Numbered from the stretch's first letter, positions 8,023-17,901 are shown. The stretch: DNA of 64,000 nt from Candidatus Harpocratesius repetitus (GCA_021498095.1 JAIZWK010000001.1:1847666-1911665); one strand, 5' to 3'. A program made the numbers and translations. The notes: a model not told the origin generated them from the sequence alone.

Positions 8023-10049
8023 TTATTTTTTAATGTTCTTTGAATTTCCTTTATGTAATCAAATGGCAAGACATCTGCATGACTAATTGTCGTTTCTTGA
8101 TTTTTTATGAAGTTAATGGGAATAAAGGGAAGTTCTTTCAAATTGGAGAGTAAAATACGTGGAAAAAGTCGCTTTCCATGGCTAAAAGTCATAAATAAAT
8201 AATACGCAGACAATTCAGATCTAATTTGCTTTATCAGCATTGTTTGATAAGATTGCAGACTTTTGGGTAAAATTATATTATAAATACTTTGAGAAGTCAG
8301 TATTCCTGAATCAACTGAAGCTGCACATATATACATGTTATGTAGTAATTGCCGAACAATAATTCTTGAATTCTCATAATATTTTAAGGGCTTATATTGA
8401 ATTCCCTTATAACCTAAAGAAATCAGACTATCGGGTTCTACATGGGTAGTTGATTCAGAAAAATTTTGAAAGAAATATTTCTGATTATCTAAATTGGATT
8501 TTGAAAGCGCTGATATACTTTTTTTTAATTGAAATGGTTGAATTATGCAGGTTTTAATAATATCATTTGATTTCGGGAGATTTTGATGACAATTTTTGCA
8601 TTTTAATCGTTTTTCTGAAAAGGGCATCCAAATCTTACATGAAGGGCACTGCATTATCTCCCCCTTTTTTGATAATTCAACACCTCGAAAAACATGAATT
8701 TTTTCTTGATGGTTATTTCGATTCCACTCATTTATACTAATAAAATTTTTTTTTAACCAAATTACAATGGGACTTTTGTGTATTTGGTGAAGATTTAGCA
8801 AATTGGGAAAATTCTGGAGGAGTTTGGACTTTTTTCCATGAAATTGAGTCGATTCAGCATATTCTATCGATATATGTCCATTTTGATCATTATTTGTTTT
8901 ATGGAGAAAAATTTCAATATTTTCAACCACAGCAGTTAAAAATGTATTTGAAACCTTCTTGATCTTAATGAAATTACAATAAGAAACAATCAATTTTCTT
9001 ATATTCTGGCGTGAATTTAATGTAAGTATCGTTTCGGGAATAATCATTCCCAATATTCCATTTGGAGGTAGTAATCTTAAACTTCTCTCAATAAATACAT
9101 CCGATAAATCGAATTGGCCATTTGCAGATTGATATCCAGCCTTTCTAAGATAAGAAAGATAAGATTTTGAGAGTTCTCTATAAAAAATATAAGGAGGGTT
9201 ACCGACAATAATTGTAGGTTTAAATTTTTGTAGATCATCTGATTTATCCAAAAAATCATGTTGAAATATTTGAATGGGAGGAATATCTTCAAGAATTTCA
9301 AGAGAAAAACTCAATTGTTGATTTTTAATAAAAAGCAGAGAAATAACTGTGGAAAGTAATGTGGTCATAAATATGCTTAGAGGATCGAGATCAACTGCTG
9401 CAAGTTTATTCTTTATACTCTTCCATAATGATTTTTCTCTGAAATCTCTGGAATGAAGATTATTGTTTAGAAATTCTTTATCTTTAAGAAATGGATGATT
9501 TTGAAGTTCTTGCACCAATATCCAAGTAATAAAGAATCCTGAACCACAACCAACATCCAACCAATGTTTTTGGTTAAGATTTTGTGCTTGTTTTTGGAAA
9601 TAATATCGAATATCAATTTGCTCTTTTTGTTTTTCTTTATTTTGATTTTGATTTTTAAATTCTTTTTGCCATAATAAATTGCAATTCGTGATTATTTCTC
9701 TAACTATTGTAATAGGGGTAAGTACCTGACCCAATTTACTTTTAATTTCACTATTTCGTGCCATAATAATTTGTGAGAATTGCTCTGTTATAGAAATAAA
9801 TTGATTCTCTAAGTTTGATTGTAAGAAAAGAGTATCAAAAAAGCTTATCCAAGAATTACTACTTGAAGTATTATTATTATTATGAAAAATCATTCGATTA
9901 TCTGTCAATTCTTGTAAATTTAGAAATATAATATGATAAAAATCTGAATAGTTCTCTGAATTAATTATATCTGAATGGTGTTCTAATGCTTTTAAAAAAT
10001 GTTTCCAAAAATCAATTAACTTTCCATAAATGTCTCGATCTGATAACAA
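8013..10049 (-). CDS. Eco57I-like N6-adenine DNA methyltransferase
   Basis: 678 residues. A helical N-terminal region ends in KLGQVLTPITIVREI, the usual lead-in to motif I. Motif I is WLDVGCGSGFF (about 163-173), and the catalytic motif IV IVGNPPYIFY is at about 281-290. Around 425-445 two CxxC pairs (CPSC and CKNC) form a probable zinc ribbon inside the target-recognition region. The architecture resembles Eco57I and type IIG/BREX-like adenine methylases. No PD-(D/E)XK nuclease segment is evident and no R or S subunit lies nearby, so it may be a solitary methylase. The sequence is rich in Asn, Lys and Ile. Target unknown. Confidence 0.82.
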   Translation of the reverse strand: MLSDRDIYGKLIDFWKHFLKALEHHSDIINSENYSDFYHIIFLNLQELTDNRMIFHNNNNTSSSNSWISFFDTLFLQSNLENQFISITEQFSQIIMARNSEIKSKLGQVLTPITIVREIITNCNLLWQKEFKNQNQNKEKQKEQIDIRYYFQKQAQNLNQKHWLDVGCGSGFFITWILVQELQNHPFLKDKEFLNNNLHSRDFREKSLWKSIKNKLAAVDLDPLSIFMTTLLSTVISLLFIKNQQLSFSLEILEDIPPIQIFQHDFLDKSDDLQKFKPTIIVGNPPYIFYRELSKSYLSYLRKAGYQSANGQFDLSDVFIERSLRLLPPNGILGMIIPETILTLNSRQNIRKLIVSYCNFIKIKKVSNTFLTAVVENIEIFLHKTNNDQNGHISIEYAESTQFHGKKSKLLQNFPNLLNLHQIHKSPIVIWLKKNFISINEWNRNNHQEKIHVFRGVELSKKGEIMQCPSCKIWMPFSEKRLKCKNCHQNLPKSNDIIKTCIIQPFQLKKSISALSKSNLDNQKYFFQNFSESTTHVEPDSLISLGYKGIQYKPLKYYENSRIIVRQLLHNMYICAASVDSGILTSQSIYNIILPKSLQSYQTMLIKQIRSELSAYYLFMTFSHGKRLFPRILLSNLKELPFIPINFIKNQETTISHADVLPFDYIKEIQRTLKNNYS

Positions 10050-10208
10050 GATATAAAAAAAAAGGATTACACTACCAAAAAAAATATCGAATTAATAGAA
10101 AAAGTTGTTTTTCTTCAATAATTTTTAAGATACTATTAAAGATTAATCAAGTATAAAGAAATCTTTGAAAAAATATGAAAAAAAAGCAAAAAACTCAATT
10201 TTTAACAC

Positions 10209-10712
10209 TTATGCAGTAACAAATTCTAAGCTTTTTCCACAGTATTCACAAAAAACATGATGTTGTTCTTGCATTACTTGTATCATTTCTGGTGTGAATG
10301 TTTGTCCACATTCAGGGCAGTGAATTTGTTGGGGTGCTTCCATTTTTGAGTTTAATGGCCGATTTGCTTCAATTTGTGATGCCGGTCTGAATACTCTATT
10401 TGTAACTGGTCGATATCTTTGTGTAGGTTGAGAGTAATGTTTTGGTGCGTGTATATGTCGCGAAATTGACTGGATTAAAGCTTTAAGGATATTAATTGAT
10501 GCTCTTAATAATTCAATTGATAATGCAAATGCACCTTTTATGATATAATAAATAATTGTAAAGAAACCGACTGTAAGTGCAACTAAGCCAATAAAAATTA
10601 AAATTTGATTCAACACAGGTAAACTGTGAAGCCAACCACGAAAGGCTGAACAAGTTTCGATAACCGAACTAAAGCCATTGACAGCATTAATTGTATGTGA
10701 CATTGGAGACAT
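10209..10712 (-). CDS. Membrane-anchored protein with C-terminal zinc ribbon
   Basis: About 167 residues from the internal ATG at 10712 (MSPMSHTINAV); a longer form starts at 10775. A strong hydrophobic segment at about residues 28-55 is followed by an amphipathic helix. After a polar linker, the C-terminus holds CPEC and CEYC, 22 residues apart, a typical zinc ribbon of the zinc-ribbon/membrane type. No specific family was recognised. It is divergent from the HAD gene at 10826. Confidence 0.55.
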   Translation of the reverse strand: MSPMSHTINAVNGFSSVIETCSAFRGWLHSLPVLNQILIFIGLVALTVGFFTIIYYIIKGAFALSIELLRASINILKALIQSISRHIHAPKHYSQPTQRYRPVTNRVFRPASQIEANRPLNSKMEAPQQIHCPECGQTFTPEMIQVMQEQHHVFCEYCGKSLEFVTA

Positions 10713-10825
10713 TTTTTTCAACCAAAGGATATGAAGATTTTTCCTATTACACTTAAATTGGTTAATACATATCAATTATTCAGAGACCATTTTTTATCAT
10801 TTAGAAAATGATGGAGAACAATTGA

Positions 10826-11599
10826 ATGCGAAAATTTTTAGTTTTTGATTTAGGCGAGACATTGCTAAACTTTAATCAAACTGGAAAATGGCATGAGAGA
10901 TTGAAAGAAGAAATTATTCCAGAAATGATCTCTCTACTTAAACGAGAAATTAAAAGAATTGAAGGAAATCCAATATTTGCATATCAAAATAAGAAAAGTT
11001 TAGACCTCTTTAAATCCAGATCTCAAAAAGTCCATTCGATTATTTATGAAGCAATAGCGTTAAAAGAAGAAAAAAATCGGAGTATGATTTCCCGAATCAA
11101 GAACTATTTACTCAAATTGTCTTTATCCCCTGAACCACGAATAATTAATTCTCAACTTGATGTCTTTCAACGAAATTTAGACAAATATATTTCTATTTAT
11201 CGAGATGTTCATAAAACTTTAAACCTGCTGCAAAAGCAGAAATATATTTTGGGATTATGGTCGAATACTCCATGGCAATCTCCTGGAAGAATTACTCTTT
11301 CATTAATGCAAAAATATCATCTTACTCAATATTTTGATTATATATTTTTTTCTGGTGATTATGAAGTTCAAAAGCCTGATCCTAAATCATTAGAGATTGT
11401 TCTTCATGAATCAAAGCAATCAAAGGATGATATGGTATATATCGGCAATTCTGACATTGATATCATTACTGGAGTAAAGTTTGGTATTCCCACTGTGTGG
11501 ATTAATCGTGATGGAGGTGTATTAACTCCTCAATGTCCACGTCCAACTTTAGAAATATCCCACTTGGACGACTTACCTGAAAGGATTAAAAATATTTAA
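10826..11599 (+). CDS. HAD superfamily hydrolase
   Basis: 257 residues. Motif I is VFDLGETLLNF, in which the second Asp of DxD is replaced by Gly, a variant seen in part of the family. Motif II is LWSNTPW, the motif III lysine is in QKPDPKS, and motif IV is YIGNSDIDI. A helical cap lies between motifs I and II (about 20-125). HAD enzymes of this kind are phosphatases of small metabolites. The loss of the second Asp, the usual general acid, may lower phosphatase activity or mean another reaction. GGAG about 10 bases before the ATG supports the start. Substrate unknown. Confidence 0.8.
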   Translation: MRKFLVFDLGETLLNFNQTGKWHERLKEEIIPEMISLLKREIKRIEGNPIFAYQNKKSLDLFKSRSQKVHSIIYEAIALKEEKNRSMISRIKNYLLKLSLSPEPRIINSQLDVFQRNLDKYISIYRDVHKTLNLLQKQKYILGLWSNTPWQSPGRITLSLMQKYHLTQYFDYIFFSGDYEVQKPDPKSLEIVLHESKQSKDDMVYIGNSDIDIITGVKFGIPTVWINRDGGVLTPQCPRPTLEISHLDDLPERIKNI

Positions 11600-11634
11600 C
11601 TATTCAATATTATACTCAAAAAAAAAGAATAATT

Positions 11635-11950
11635 AATTGAGGATATTTTATCTTTTTTAATTTAAACGCTTTTTTGAATATCATTTATATATGTCCGACT
11701 TAAATCTGAAATATCGCAATTCTTTTTTTGTCGAACTCGATTTTTTCAAAGAATTTGTTAAAAATTTACCATCCTGCTTATAAATTCTTCAATCTGATGT
11801 CTATTTTATTATAATTCTTGATTTACATATCTTGAATTTGGCACCTTGGTAAAATCGACAAAAAATAAGGAAGGATATTTTAGATTTGAGTCGGAAGAAT
11901 TAATATGATGAAATGAAAAACTTCGAATCTTTAAAATTTAAAATACCCTC
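11635..11950. repeat. 316-bp near-palindromic element, copy 1 of a tandem pair
   Basis: Copy 1 starts at AATTGAGG and ends in CCCTC, immediately before copy 2. Its two halves pair with each other. A 22-bp arm at 11694-11715 matches the complement of 11874-11895 at 20 of 22 positions. Inside it, TTTTTTGTCGA pairs with TCGACAAAAAA, and the outer 59 bases of each side are also loosely complementary. The whole unit could fold as one long hairpin. It encodes no protein. This looks like a miniature inverted-repeat element or a structured non-coding element. Confidence 0.7.
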
Positions 11951-12266
11951 AATTGAGGATGTTTTATCTTTTTTAATTTAAACGCTTTTTTGAATATCAT
12001 TCATATATTTCCGACTTAATTCTGAAATATCGCAATTCTTTTTTTGTCGAACTTGGTTTTTTCAAAGAATTTGTTAAAAATTCACCATCCTGTTTATAAA
12101 TTCTTCAATCTGAAGTCGTTTTTATTAGAATTATTGATTTTCATACCTTGAATTTGGTACATCGATAAAATCGACAAAAAATAAGGGAGGATATTTTAGA
12201 TTTGAGTCGGGAGAATTAAGATGATGAAATGAGAAACTTCGAATCTTTGAAATTTAAAATACCCTC
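11951..12266. repeat. 316-bp near-palindromic element, copy 2 of a tandem pair
   Basis: This copy is in direct orientation to copy 1, with exactly the same length (offset 316) and roughly nine in ten bases identical by eye. The junction of the two copies is the perfect palindrome CCTCAATTGAGG (11947-11958). After copy 2 the sequence continues with AATT and then unique DNA. The region from 12267 to the next gene (12428) holds nothing recognised. Substitutions without indels suggest an old duplication or selection on length. Confidence 0.7.
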
Positions 12267-12427
12267 AATTATTGATGTAATTATGAATTTTTTCTCCATT
12301 TAGGATAATTAGAGTCAAAGATAAAAGATTTAGATTTCATACTTTTTTTATATTCTCTTATTAATTTTTAATTATCATTTTGAACCCACAACCTTTTCTA
12401 TTCCCCTATCTTGCACTACACATTATC

Positions 12428-12838
12428 ATGGGAAATTCAAACGATTTTGATGAATTATGGGAAGACATCCCCGGTTATGCATTTATTGCCTTAGGAAGGC
12501 GTGGACGGGAGCAGATCTCGCTATATCAATGTTTTACTCCAGGATGCAATGAAAAAAAGCTTGATATGTTGCATATTGTTGATGTTGAAGAGAAAAACAT
12601 TCAAACAAATTCTGATGGAAGTAAAGTATCTTCTATTGCTTACAAAATTAAATGTGATACTTGTGGTTCTATTTTTAGGCTTGTATTTGAACAGTATCTT
12701 TCCCCTAATCCGGATAAGATAGATGAAAGTATTGAAGCGGAAGAAGATAACTCGTTAGTTTTATTCGAAAATGTTTATGCAACTGATGAATCAGGACAAC
12801 ATAATTATGGCCGGATTGGATTTGTACAATCAAAATAA
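12428..12838 (+). CDS. Hypothetical protein with cysteine pairs, possible zinc binder
   Basis: About 136 residues from the ATG at 12428 (MGNSNDFDELWEDIPG); an earlier ATG at 12380 would add a short hydrophobic stretch and is less likely. It has four candidate metal-binding cysteines: two in YQCFTPGCNEK and two in IKCDTCGS, separated by about 45 residues. The C-terminal third is acidic. No family was recognised. It precedes the HAD gene by 37 bp in the same direction. Confidence 0.5.
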   Translation: MGNSNDFDELWEDIPGYAFIALGRRGREQISLYQCFTPGCNEKKLDMLHIVDVEEKNIQTNSDGSKVSSIAYKIKCDTCGSIFRLVFEQYLSPNPDKIDESIEAEEDNSLVLFENVYATDESGQHNYGRIGFVQSK

Positions 12839-12875
12839 ATTTCAATTTTAATTTTTTGCAGTTTATTCATTAAAT

Positions 12876-13607
12876 GTGAGAACTATGCGCCCAATAATTC
12901 ATTGTATTTTGTTTGATATGGATAATACTTTAATTGAAATTCCCGATACTCATTCGTATTTTGATGGCTTGATTCAAGAGGTAATTGCAAAAGATTTTCA
13001 TCTTCCTATGCCTTCTGTTGAATCCAGGGATCAACTTTGGCGAACGGGAGATGATTTCATTCAAGTTTTAAAATCATGGGGTATCGAAAGTTATAAACAA
13101 TTTTGGCACTTTTTTGATAAACGGGATGTGATTGGGCGCAAAAAATTGATGCAAGATGGGAAAATGCAATTATATCCTGATGTTCTTCACTTTCTCGAAA
13201 AAATGAAGAAAAAAAGCGTTTCTATGGCAATTGTAACAAATACTCCTAAATTTATTGCTGAACCAGAATTGCAAGAATTTAATATTATTCGTTTTTTCGA
13301 TTATATTGCAGGTTTAGGAGATATTCAAGAATTATGCAAACCAAATCCAGAAGGAATTCTTCAAGTTCTTAATCATTTGGGTTATCGTGCATCTGAAACA
13401 ATATTTATTGGAGATTCAGTAGTTGATGCCTTAGCAGCTGCTCGTGCACGAATACATCCGATCTTAATTAGACGAAAAAAAAAAATACCTAAATTTCCAA
13501 AAGAATTGGATGAAAAATCTGTTTTATTCTTGGATAATCTAACTGATATTCACGATTATTTTCAAATTATAGGAAAACAAGAAATTATTAATGAGCAATC
13601 AAATTAG
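12876..13607 (+). CDS. HAD superfamily hydrolase (phosphatase-like)
   Basis: About 243 residues from GTG 12876, or 240 from the ATG at 12885. Motif I is complete (ILFDMDNTLIE), motif II is IVTNTPK, the motif III lysine is in CKPNPEG, and motif IV is FIGDSVVDALAA. A helical cap lies at about 20-100. This is the common phosphoglycolate-phosphatase-like layout; the substrate cannot be assigned. The stop is 3 bp before the ATG of the MuiA-like gene, so the two are probably co-transcribed. Confidence 0.85.
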   Translation: MRTMRPIIHCILFDMDNTLIEIPDTHSYFDGLIQEVIAKDFHLPMPSVESRDQLWRTGDDFIQVLKSWGIESYKQFWHFFDKRDVIGRKKLMQDGKMQLYPDVLHFLEKMKKKSVSMAIVTNTPKFIAEPELQEFNIIRFFDYIAGLGDIQELCKPNPEGILQVLNHLGYRASETIFIGDSVVDALAAARARIHPILIRRKKKIPKFPKELDEKSVLFLDNLTDIHDYFQIIGKQEIINEQSN

Positions 13608-13610
13608 TAG

Positions 13611-15251
13611 ATGATTAAAATGGAAATTGAATTAAATACACATATCGAAAAAGTCTTTGTATATCAACAAGGTGCACGAATTGTACGTGTGGGTAAATGT
13701 AATCTTTCAAAAGGTTCACATAAAATCTTGTTAAAGAAGATGACGAAATTTTTAGATAAAAATTCTGTTCGTATTAAAGGGACAGGAAATGGAAAGATTC
13801 TAAATATTGGAATCGAAAAACACACTTCACCTATTTCTAAAAATGAGGAAATTGCTAATATTAGGCAGAAAATTAAAGAAGTCAAGAAAAAACACCATGA
13901 AATAGAATTTCTACTGGAATTTATGGATGAATCTACTGAAAATTTGCGAAATTTTGGAAAGGAGTTCTATTCAAGAGCCCCTATTTATCTAATTCGTGAT
14001 AAGATGGATTTTAATAAAATTTCAGATACAGATAATTTCATAACGAAAGAGATTCAACAAAAAATTAAAGAAAAACAAAATGCTGAAGAAAAGAAACGCG
14101 AATTAACTGAAGAATTGAACAGATTGCAGCGAGAACTTCAATTGCTCTCACGAACATCATCATTTGAAGAATATTGGGAAATAATTATTAGTCTCGACGT
14201 TGTAAAAGATGGTGAATTTATATTTGAAATCCAATTCCAAGTGAACAAAGCTTCATGGATTCCATTTTATGATATTAACTTATTAGAAAACCAAGCAGAA
14301 ATAAAGTTGATGGCCAATGTCTTTAATTATATGGAAGAAAGTTGGGAGAATGTTCATTTAGAAATTTCTAGCGCAAATTTACGCCCTGTTAAAATTATTG
14401 AACCACATCCATATATTATTAGGGAACTTAAACCAGAACCTATAGTTAAACCGCGCCCTGCAAGAAGTGGGTTGAAATACATGAAAAAAAGAGCTATGGC
14501 TCCATTACCTGAAGCTGCTCCTGAAGAAGAAGCACTAGGTGCAGGTACTGATCGGTTTGCTTTAGATATGATTAAGGAAAAACCCGCTCCTAAATTGGAA
14601 GAAGTTCATGCTGAAATATCTGAAAATTTAGGTGTTCAATCCTATTTAATTCCTGAGAAAGTATCAATTAGATCAGACAAACAACCTCATCCAATTATTT
14701 TGAGTGTTTTTTCATTAAATACAAAAAAAGGATATTTCTGGAGTAGCGCAGCTCCAGATTTGCTTGTAATTAAAGATACAATATCAAATGGAGAACAATT
14801 GATATTACCAGGAAAAGCCAAAGTATATGAACAAAATGAATTTATTAGTGAGATCTCCTTACCCTTAATTGCACCCTTTGAAACGATTGATATTGGTACT
14901 CGAAAAAGCCATGATTTAAGAATTGATAAAAAATTAGTAAATCGTCAATCAGCTAAAGAAGGAATTTTAAAAGGAAAAGTGGCAAAATTCTACGAATACG
15001 AAATTAAAATTAAAATATTTCGACACAGATCCAATATTTTGAAAATTATGGATCGAATTCCCCATTCTGATTCTGAGAAAATAAAGATCGGAAAGATAAA
15101 TTTTTCAGAACCTCCAAAAAAGCAAGAATTAGGTGTAATTACTTGGGAAATCGACATGGAAAAATTGAAAAATCAAGAAGAAAAAATAATAAAATATTCG
15201 TTTGAAGTTACATGGGAAAAAGATATTAAAATTACGCCCCCACTTCCATAA
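13611..15251 (+). CDS. MuiA-like protein (DUF4140/DUF4139)
   Basis: 546 residues. The N-terminal DUF4140-type segment (about 8-75) has VFVYQQGARIVRVGK. A coiled coil follows (about 85-190). The DUF4139 beta-rich domain has the hallmark WIPFYDINLL and then NYMEESWENVHLEISSANLR. A Pro/Ala-rich linker at about 275-320 includes several methionines. The family is named after an Azotobacter protein linked to mucoidy; its molecular function is unknown. There is no signal peptide, so it is probably cytosolic here. It follows the HAD gene by 3 bp. Confidence 0.8.
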   Translation: MIKMEIELNTHIEKVFVYQQGARIVRVGKCNLSKGSHKILLKKMTKFLDKNSVRIKGTGNGKILNIGIEKHTSPISKNEEIANIRQKIKEVKKKHHEIEFLLEFMDESTENLRNFGKEFYSRAPIYLIRDKMDFNKISDTDNFITKEIQQKIKEKQNAEEKKRELTEELNRLQRELQLLSRTSSFEEYWEIIISLDVVKDGEFIFEIQFQVNKASWIPFYDINLLENQAEIKLMANVFNYMEESWENVHLEISSANLRPVKIIEPHPYIIRELKPEPIVKPRPARSGLKYMKKRAMAPLPEAAPEEEALGAGTDRFALDMIKEKPAPKLEEVHAEISENLGVQSYLIPEKVSIRSDKQPHPIILSVFSLNTKKGYFWSSAAPDLLVIKDTISNGEQLILPGKAKVYEQNEFISEISLPLIAPFETIDIGTRKSHDLRIDKKLVNRQSAKEGILKGKVAKFYEYEIKIKIFRHRSNILKIMDRIPHSDSEKIKIGKINFSEPPKKQELGVITWEIDMEKLKNQEEKIIKYSFEVTWEKDIKITPPLP

Positions 15252-15347
15252 TAAAATAGATTCAAACTATCATTTTTGAGTTTCAATATTCTTTCGATTT
15301 TTTGATTTTCTTTCTTCTAAAATTAAAATTTTCTTTTTTTGATGAAT

Positions 15348-17099
15348 CTAATGAATCTCAAGCTTAATTATTGGAATGGTTATTCTTTCTGAAGAATCTC
15401 CGAAAGGATCGTCAAACTGCCCTAAAAGTTGAATGCAATATTTTTTTTGGGAAGATTCTCTATTAATTTTTATAAGGAACTGAATTTTCATATCAAAAAC
15501 GTTTGAATGCGGAATATCTTCGAATATTACACTAATCCCTTTTGTGGGCTGAACTTTAATCTCATATTCTGCATGATATAATATGAGATCTGTCTGATTT
15601 TCTAAAGTTATTGTTATTTTTTTTGACTCATTTTTATTTATAATAATTTCTGAATTTTTGGGTGAAATTCGGATAATTCCGATATTAGGAAATATTTTAA
15701 GAATTTTTTCCTTGAAGATTCTCAGTAACTGTGATTTCTTTGGGTGAAACTCATATTCTGGCACGATTGAATTGTAAAGTTCATATAATTTTTGTTTTTT
15801 CCATAATTTAATGATTTTTTTAAATTTCATCTTTTCATCTTCATGTACTGGTGGAAAAAGAATATTTTCTGATGATTTTTGAATATTTAAATTAAAGTCG
15901 GAGTTAATTTTCAGCCCAAAATAAAGTATCCATAAAGAAAAAGAAGAGAGATTTGTTCCCAATTTTAATTCATATTGCTTGATTAATTTTGAATGGGAAT
16001 AGCAAAATTCAACAAAACTGATTAAAAATATTTCATTCTCTTTACAAATTGATAATTTATTCTTCTTTTGTTGATTAATCAAATTCGAAGAACTACTCAT
16101 TACATAAAGCAATAACGCTTCATTTAAACAAAAGTCGCGATAAACTTCTATTTTTTGAATGTAGGAAATTATATTATATATTAAGTCTGCCAATTCACTT
16201 AATTTGTTTAAATGAATAGTTTCATTTTGAAGAGAAGGTTCGATCCATTTTTTTATCCATTCCTGCGTTTTTTTATGAATTTTTCTTGAAAATGCAAAAT
16301 TTCTTAATAGAGAAGTATATTCTTTAGCGCTTTGAGTACTTCCTCTGGAAAGTGCCCAAATTGTTGCTAAAAGCACATCTGTTGTTTTATTTTCATCTAA
16401 ATCCCAAAATATCATAAAAATTTCGCGAAGGATTATTATTTGAAGTTCTGGTTTGTTTATTAATTCTTTATTAACTGAAATAATGTTCCCTTTGGATTGT
16501 ACTCCAAATCGAACTGGATGAGATCTATTTTGAAAAACTCGAACAGAGATTGTAGGAATGTTTTTCAAAGGATTTCCCCATTTCTGTTTATAGAGCTTTA
16601 TCATTTTCTGGAATTTTTGGTTAATTTCTATAGAATCTTTATCAAATTTTGCAGTACTGGAGATTTTTGGTAAATTATATAATGTTATTGCCTTTCCATG
16701 CAGCTCTTTTAACATTTTTTCTGTTTTTTCAACTGTAGTTGCTCCTAATGATTGTCCTGCTGCACTGAATAAATAAAATCTTAATTCTTCGCCGAAATCC
16801 AAATATATTACAAAAGCTGTTATTTGAAATGCTTTGATCATTATATTTGGCAATATGGTTCCTTTCTTAAATACCGTTTTTGGCTTCAATTTAAGCAATC
16901 TTATTTCTCTGGGTTTTTTTTGGATATATTCTTCTTTTACAAATTCGACCAATTTTTTTTTAACTTTTTGTTCATCTGAATGAAATGTTTGTTTCATTGC
17001 TTGCGATGATCTTCTGATATGAGTAGATGAGCGTGATCCTTTGATAGTTCGGTTCTTTCTAACTTTACGTGATTCTTTTGGATCTCTTGATGGTGGCAT
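15348..17099 (-). CDS. Uncharacterised 583-residue protein with C-terminal beta domain
   Basis: Not recognised. The N-terminus (1-70) is very basic and disordered. Residues about 180-235 hold a stretch ending in ISVNKELINKPELQIIILRE, whose layout recalls SprT/M48-type zinc peptidases, but the HExxH motif is replaced by REIFM, so no activity can be claimed. The middle is helical and rich in Lys and Ile. Residues about 495-583 look like an Ig-like or adhesin-type beta sandwich (KKITITLENQTDLILYHAEY). It is convergent with the MuiA-like gene and divergent from rpo7. Confidence 0.55.
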   Translation of the reverse strand: MPPSRDPKESRKVRKNRTIKGSRSSTHIRRSSQAMKQTFHSDEQKVKKKLVEFVKEEYIQKKPREIRLLKLKPKTVFKKGTILPNIMIKAFQITAFVIYLDFGEELRFYLFSAAGQSLGATTVEKTEKMLKELHGKAITLYNLPKISSTAKFDKDSIEINQKFQKMIKLYKQKWGNPLKNIPTISVRVFQNRSHPVRFGVQSKGNIISVNKELINKPELQIIILREIFMIFWDLDENKTTDVLLATIWALSRGSTQSAKEYTSLLRNFAFSRKIHKKTQEWIKKWIEPSLQNETIHLNKLSELADLIYNIISYIQKIEVYRDFCLNEALLLYVMSSSSNLINQQKKNKLSICKENEIFLISFVEFCYSHSKLIKQYELKLGTNLSSFSLWILYFGLKINSDFNLNIQKSSENILFPPVHEDEKMKFKKIIKLWKKQKLYELYNSIVPEYEFHPKKSQLLRIFKEKILKIFPNIGIIRISPKNSEIIINKNESKKITITLENQTDLILYHAEYEIKVQPTKGISVIFEDIPHSNVFDMKIQFLIKINRESSQKKYCIQLLGQFDDPFGDSSERITIPIIKLEIH

Positions 17100-17310
17100 G
17101 AATCACTTATTTTAAGTAAGCATCTTTAAAGAAAGCTCTATTTTTCAATAATCTGGTAAAAATTATATAATCCGCTAAAATTTCATTAAATATATTGAAT
17201 CTTTTTCTATTTCTCTGTTCATTTCCATCTTTTTTATCGTATTAAAAAGAAAAATTTTTTAGAAATAGAATACTTCTTTTCATGTTGGAAATTTATTCAC
17301 ACTGATTTTA

Positions 17311-17314
17311 GGAG
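17311..17314 (+). promoter_or_regulatory. Shine-Dalgarno GGAG deciding the TTG start of rpo7
   Basis: GGAG lies eight bases upstream of TTG 17323. There is no ATG that fits the family N-terminus, so TTG is taken as the start of rpo7. Confidence 0.6.
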
Positions 17315-17322
17315 ACTCTAAC

Positions 17323-17901
17323 TTGTATAAACAACTTACCCTTGAGCACGTTGTACGGATTCCTCCGACTAAATTTGGGAAAAATATTGAAGATGCTGCC
17401 TTTGAAATCTTATCAGAACAGTTTTCTGGTCAGATTTTCGAAGATATCGGTTTTATAATTGTTGTTGTAGATGTCATCGAATTAGGCGATGGTAAATTAC
17501 TTCATAATGATCCATGTCCATATTTTCCTGTAAAATTTAATGTATTGGCATATGTTCCCGAATTACATGAAATTGTTGAAGGTATTGTAATTGAATGTGT
17601 AGAATTTGGCGCTTTCATCCGTTTGGGTCCTTCTGATGGATTGTGTCATGTCAGCCAAATTACTGATGATTATATTAATTATGATAATATGGGTCAACGT
17701 TTTATAGGAAAAGAGACCAATCGAATTCTCACAGTTGAAGATATGGTGCGTGGTCGAATTATTGCTGTATCCATGGGATCAGGACGCTCTGGAAAATTAG
17801 GATTAACGATGAGGCAACCTTATCTTGGAAAAATTGAATGGATTGCTGATGAGATTGAAAAAAGTGAAAGTTTCCAAGAATCAATAGAAGTTGAAGATTA
17901 A
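17323..17901 (+). CDS. rpo7: RNA polymerase subunit Rpo7 (RpoE, Rpb7 homolog)
   Basis: 192 residues, starting at TTG after a GGAG at 17311. The N-terminal RNP-like domain (VVRIPPTKFG, then VVVDVIELGDGKLLHNDPC) is followed by an S1/OB domain (IVEGIVIECVEFGAFIRLGPSDGLCHVSQI). Rpo7 pairs with Rpo4 to form the stalk of archaeal RNA polymerase, which binds nascent RNA and helps open promoters. It is followed by spt4 74 bp downstream, the order found in many archaea. Length is normal. Confidence 0.97.
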   Translation: MYKQLTLEHVVRIPPTKFGKNIEDAAFEILSEQFSGQIFEDIGFIIVVVDVIELGDGKLLHNDPCPYFPVKFNVLAYVPELHEIVEGIVIECVEFGAFIRLGPSDGLCHVSQITDDYINYDNMGQRFIGKETNRILTVEDMVRGRIIAVSMGSGRSGKLGLTMRQPYLGKIEWIADEIEKSESFQESIEVED

